NCBI GenBank assembly: GCA_016278725.1
Contig: JADQBG010000015.1
Coordinates: 162,277-226,276, forward strand
DNA from: Actinomycetota bacterium
GTDB lineage: Bacteria; Actinomycetota; Thermoleophilia; RBG-16-64-13
Direction of reading: 5' to 3'
Length of the DNA: 64,000 nucleotides
Position 1 is the first letter of the stretch. Each line of letters opens with the position of its first letter. Positions 61,666 through 64,000 of this stretch are shown here, in pieces. The translations under genes and the position numbers were made by a program. The notes under the pieces are model-generated. The model had not been told where the DNA came from. It saw only the letters and a program-made list of their open reading frames with translations, and did not search any database.

Positions 61666-64000
61666 GGTGTCACCTCTCTGTTGGTTGAATGCAAGAAATC
61701 GTGCTTGTCCGCCGCGCCCGAGACCGAGTCGATGTCCAGCCGGCCCAGGAATACCCGTCCGGTGCGTCCATCGATGCTCAGCCACTCGCCCACCTCGAGG
61801 GCGCGGCCGGCCAACCGGACCTCACCCAGGGCGTCGTCCACCTGCAGACCGCGGCAATCGACCACCGCGGTCTTACCCAACCGCCGGGCGGTGACGGCCG
61901 CGTGCGAAGTGCACCCGCCCCGGCCGGTGAGCACTCCGCCGACCCGCACCACCAGTTCGATGTCCTCCGGGACCATGTCGGGACGCAGCAGCAAGATGGG
62001 CGCGCTGGGATCTTCGGCCCTAAGCTCCTCGATCTGCTCGAGGGTCATCGCCACTCTCCCGGCGAAGGCCCCGCCCGCCGCTCCCATGCCCACCGCTACC
62101 GGCATGGGACATACCGGGCGCGAAGAAAGGTCGAAGACGGGATAGGCCTCGGGGGTGGATTCCACCATGGTGCGCCGCTGCAGGAGGTGGAGGTCCTCGG
62201 GCGTGGGCCCTTCAAAGGTGAACTCGATCTCCTGCGGATCGTACTCCTGCTCGAGGATCAGGTCGTGCGCCAGTTCGAGCAGCGCCTGATAGATCGCGGG
62301 AAAGTCTCGTTCCAGGGAGTGCTCCCGCGCGCGCAGGGCCGGATTCGACAAACGCTGCGCCCGCGAGATGGGCCAAGGGTTGACCAGGCCCGAGACCAGG
62401 TCCTCGCCCTGAGTGGCCACCCCGTAATCGCCGAAGAGGCGGATCTGGTGCCCGGTGGTGTCGTTGGGGTCTCGGGTGAGCACCACGCCCGCTCCCGACT
62501 CGGGACCCAGATTGCCGAGGACCATGCGCTGCACGATGACCGCGGTCCCCCAGTCGTCGGACATCCCCAAGAGGTTACGGAAGAAGCGCGCCTGCGGCTG
62601 CTGCCAGGACGCCAGTACCTGATGCACGCAGGCCACCAACTGCTCGAAGGGATCTTGGAGAAAGACCACGCCGCGGGTGCGCGAGAGCTCCTCGTAGGAG
62701 AGCGCGATCTCCCGCATTTGCTCTGCGGTGAAGTCGATCTTGTGCTCCACCTCGAAGCTGGTCTTGAATCCGGCGATCAGCCGGTCGAACTCGTCGCGGT
62801 CCACTCCCCCGGCCATCGCCCAGGACTGCAGAAAGCGCCGGTAGGAGTCCCAGGCGCTCCACGCGGTCCAGCCTCCATCCTTCGCCACGGCTTCCGTCAG
62901 CCTCCGGTTGAGGCCGACGTTGACGAAGGTGGTCATCAGCCCCGGCATGGAGATGGCGGCCCCGGAGCGCACCGAGAGGGTGAGCAGCCGCTCGGGGTCG
63001 CCCAGCCTGCGGCCGGTGTCCGCTTCCAACGCCTCCACCGCGCGGCCGATGCGCGCTTCGGTGTCCCGCCGCAGAGGGGGATATTCGAGCGCGGGCAGCA
63101 CGTGAAAGAGCTCGGTGGTCAAAATGAAGCCCTCGGGCACGCGGTAGCCCAGCGCGGCCAACTGCTTGAGCCCCAGCGCCTTGGCCCCCAGGGTCACCTG
63201 ATCGTCCAGTTCGGCCGCCGGCTCATGGATCGGAGCGACCAGCCTCTCGGGATCGTATGCCGCCATGCTGGTCAGGGCTTCCTCCCCCAGATTGAGCGTC
63301 TGCGAGGAGAGCTCCCGCAGAGCCGAGGACAGGTAGCGGTCGAGCACCTGCAGCCCGGAAATCGACACCAAGAGCTCCCGCAGAACCGCCTCCGCCGTGC
63401 CCTCCAGGGTCAGCCGCCGGTTCTGGTACGGGCGGGGGTCGACGCGCAGGATGTCCTTGAGCACCTCGTCATACATCAGCACGCAACGCCGGCTGAGGTC
63501 GGACACGCTCTGGGCCAGGAAGCCCAGGGCGTCGCGATACTGGCGGTGGGTGAAGGTGCGGGTGACGAGCCCCGCCTCGATCAGCGACAGGGCGTCCTCA
63601 AAAGCCTGAGACCGCAGGCCGTCCACCTGCAGCGCGCGCTGGAAGCGGCGCAGCATGTCCACCAGCCGGGAGAGGCCCGTCCGGGTGGGGGCGCCGCCCA
63701 GGCTCTGGTCCAGAGCCGCCTCCAGCAGGCGGCCGAGAAGACCCTCAACGCGAAGAGAGAGGCTGAGCGCGTCGAACTTCGGCTCGCGATAACTACCGTA
63801 CATGCTGGGGATGCCGGCGGCGATGTGGCGCTTGTGGTAGATGTTCTCCTGGGCGTCGGTGGGCGTCGGGTCCAATATGAGCAGCTTGAGCTCGATGAGC
63901 AGATCTAGGCAGGCGTCCAGCAGGCGGGCCCTGGGCGCGGCGCCAGGCGGCGCGGCGGTGGGCACCGCGGTATTGGGCGGCTCGGCGCCTTTGGCCTCGG
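61662..64000 (-). CDS. Dikinase-like protein: ATP-grasp plus phosphohistidine domain, no PEP barrel; N-terminus cut by window edge
   Basis: At least 779 codons; the frame is open to base 64000, upstream of the GTG at 63965. The N-terminal 240 or so residues are helical and unlike PPDK. Then comes a PPDK-type ATP-grasp domain (LGAKALGLKQLAALGYRVPEGFILTTELF; SVRSGAAISMPGLMTTFVNVGLN; GVVLTRDPNDTTG; LQRRTMVEST). The swivelling phosphohistidine domain ends the protein (GGCTSHAAVTARRLGKTAVVDC ... LSIDGRTGRVFLG). The C-terminal PEP/pyruvate TIM barrel of PPDK and PEP synthase is absent. The layout recalls dikinases with other acceptors, such as rifampin phosphotransferase. Coupled by GTGA overlap to gap. 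Confidence 0.82.
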   Translation of the reverse strand, partial: EAKGAEPPNTAVPTAAPPGAAPRARLLDACLDLLIELKLLILDPTPTDAQENIYHKRHIAAGIPSMYGSYREPKFDALSLSLRVEGLLGRLLEAALDQSLGGAPTRTGLSRLVDMLRRFQRALQVDGLRSQAFEDALSLIEAGLVTRTFTHRQYRDALGFLAQSVSDLSRRCVLMYDEVLKDILRVDPRPYQNRRLTLEGTAEAVLRELLVSISGLQVLDRYLSSALRELSSQTLNLGEEALTSMAAYDPERLVAPIHEPAAELDDQVTLGAKALGLKQLAALGYRVPEGFILTTELFHVLPALEYPPLRRDTEARIGRAVEALEADTGRRLGDPERLLTLSVRSGAAISMPGLMTTFVNVGLNRRLTEAVAKDGGWTAWSAWDSYRRFLQSWAMAGGVDRDEFDRLIAGFKTSFEVEHKIDFTAEQMREIALSYEELSRTRGVVFLQDPFEQLVACVHQVLASWQQPQARFFRNLLGMSDDWGTAVIVQRMVLGNLGPESGAGVVLTRDPNDTTGHQIRLFGDYGVATQGEDLVSGLVNPWPISRAQRLSNPALRAREHSLERDFPAIYQALLELAHDLILEQEYDPQEIEFTFEGPTPEDLHLLQRRTMVESTPEAYPVFDLSSRPVCPMPVAVGMGAAGGAFAGRVAMTLEQIEELRAEDPSAPILLLRPDMVPEDIELVVRVGGVLTGRGGCTSHAAVTARRLGKTAVVDCRGLQVDDALGEVRLAGRALEVGEWLSIDGRTGRVFLGRLDIDSVSGAADKHDFLHSTNREVTP

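Noticed and set aside
61689-63908. 739-aa plus-strand ORF
   Set aside because: Exact antisense of the dikinase-like gene, which has clear conserved motifs.

Overview
The window is a GC-rich, gene-dense bacterial chromosome segment with about 60 protein genes. I saw no rRNA, complete tRNA, CRISPR array or insertion sequence. Gene content points to a high-GC Gram-positive of the Actinomycetota. The pointers are a leuA operon led by a leucine-rich peptide on an apparently leaderless transcript, a PimA-like glycosyltransferase, many GTG/TTG starts, and frequent ATGA/GTGA/TGATG stop-start overlaps. Two aldehyde:ferredoxin oxidoreductases, a C_GCAxxG_C_C protein and a nitric oxide reductase suggest a deep-branching lineage living at low or fluctuating oxygen. 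The class cannot be fixed from this sequence alone.

Layout. 0-3 kb: leuA (cut by the window edge) with its leader peptide, then citrate synthase. 3-9 kb: NYN-LOTUS nuclease-like protein, YdcZ-type membrane protein, C_GCAxxG_C_C protein, LysR regulator, and a class V aminotransferase-serA pair. 9-13 kb: Ca2+-type P-ATPase overlapping an SRPBCC gene, and bacterioferritin. 13-18 kb: ilvD-ilvB-ilvN-ilvC, with a separate operator/promoter for ilvC. 18.7-27 kb: gabT, glutamate dehydrogenase, two AOR-family genes, an Lrp regulator and a class III aminotransferase. 27-36 kb: Lrp-potA-potD-potB-potC, divergent from a ureohydrolase, then PucR and isocitrate dehydrogenase. 36-39 kb: a TrpXYZ-type ABC importer. 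39-44 kb: PimA-like glycosyltransferase and zur-znuA-znuC-znuB. 44-51 kb: fructose-bisphosphate aldolase, DUF2254 and K+-channel-like proteins, and a GH15 gene broken by an in-frame TAG. 51-56 kb: secreted nuclease, a GT2-DUF2304-EamA-GT39 cassette, and small unknown proteins. 56-60 kb: a winged-helix/TPR regulator without a P-loop, divergent from norC (two haems) and norB. 60-64 kb: an unusual GAPDH translationally coupled to a dikinase-like protein that lacks the PEP barrel and runs off the window.

Two themes connect the genes. One is branched-chain amino acid and serine synthesis (leuA, ilvDBNC, serA). The other is amino acid and polyamine breakdown: PotABCD imports polyamines, the ureohydrolase removes urea from a guanidino compound, GabT makes an aldehyde and glutamate, GDH recycles the glutamate, and the AORs could oxidise the aldehyde while reducing ferredoxin. 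Lrp/AsnC regulators sit at both ends of that second set. The strongest observations are the leucine attenuator of leuA, the di-haem NorC with its P-loop-less regulator, the paired AORs, the barrel-less dikinase fused in translation to GAPDH, and the amber-interrupted GH15 gene.
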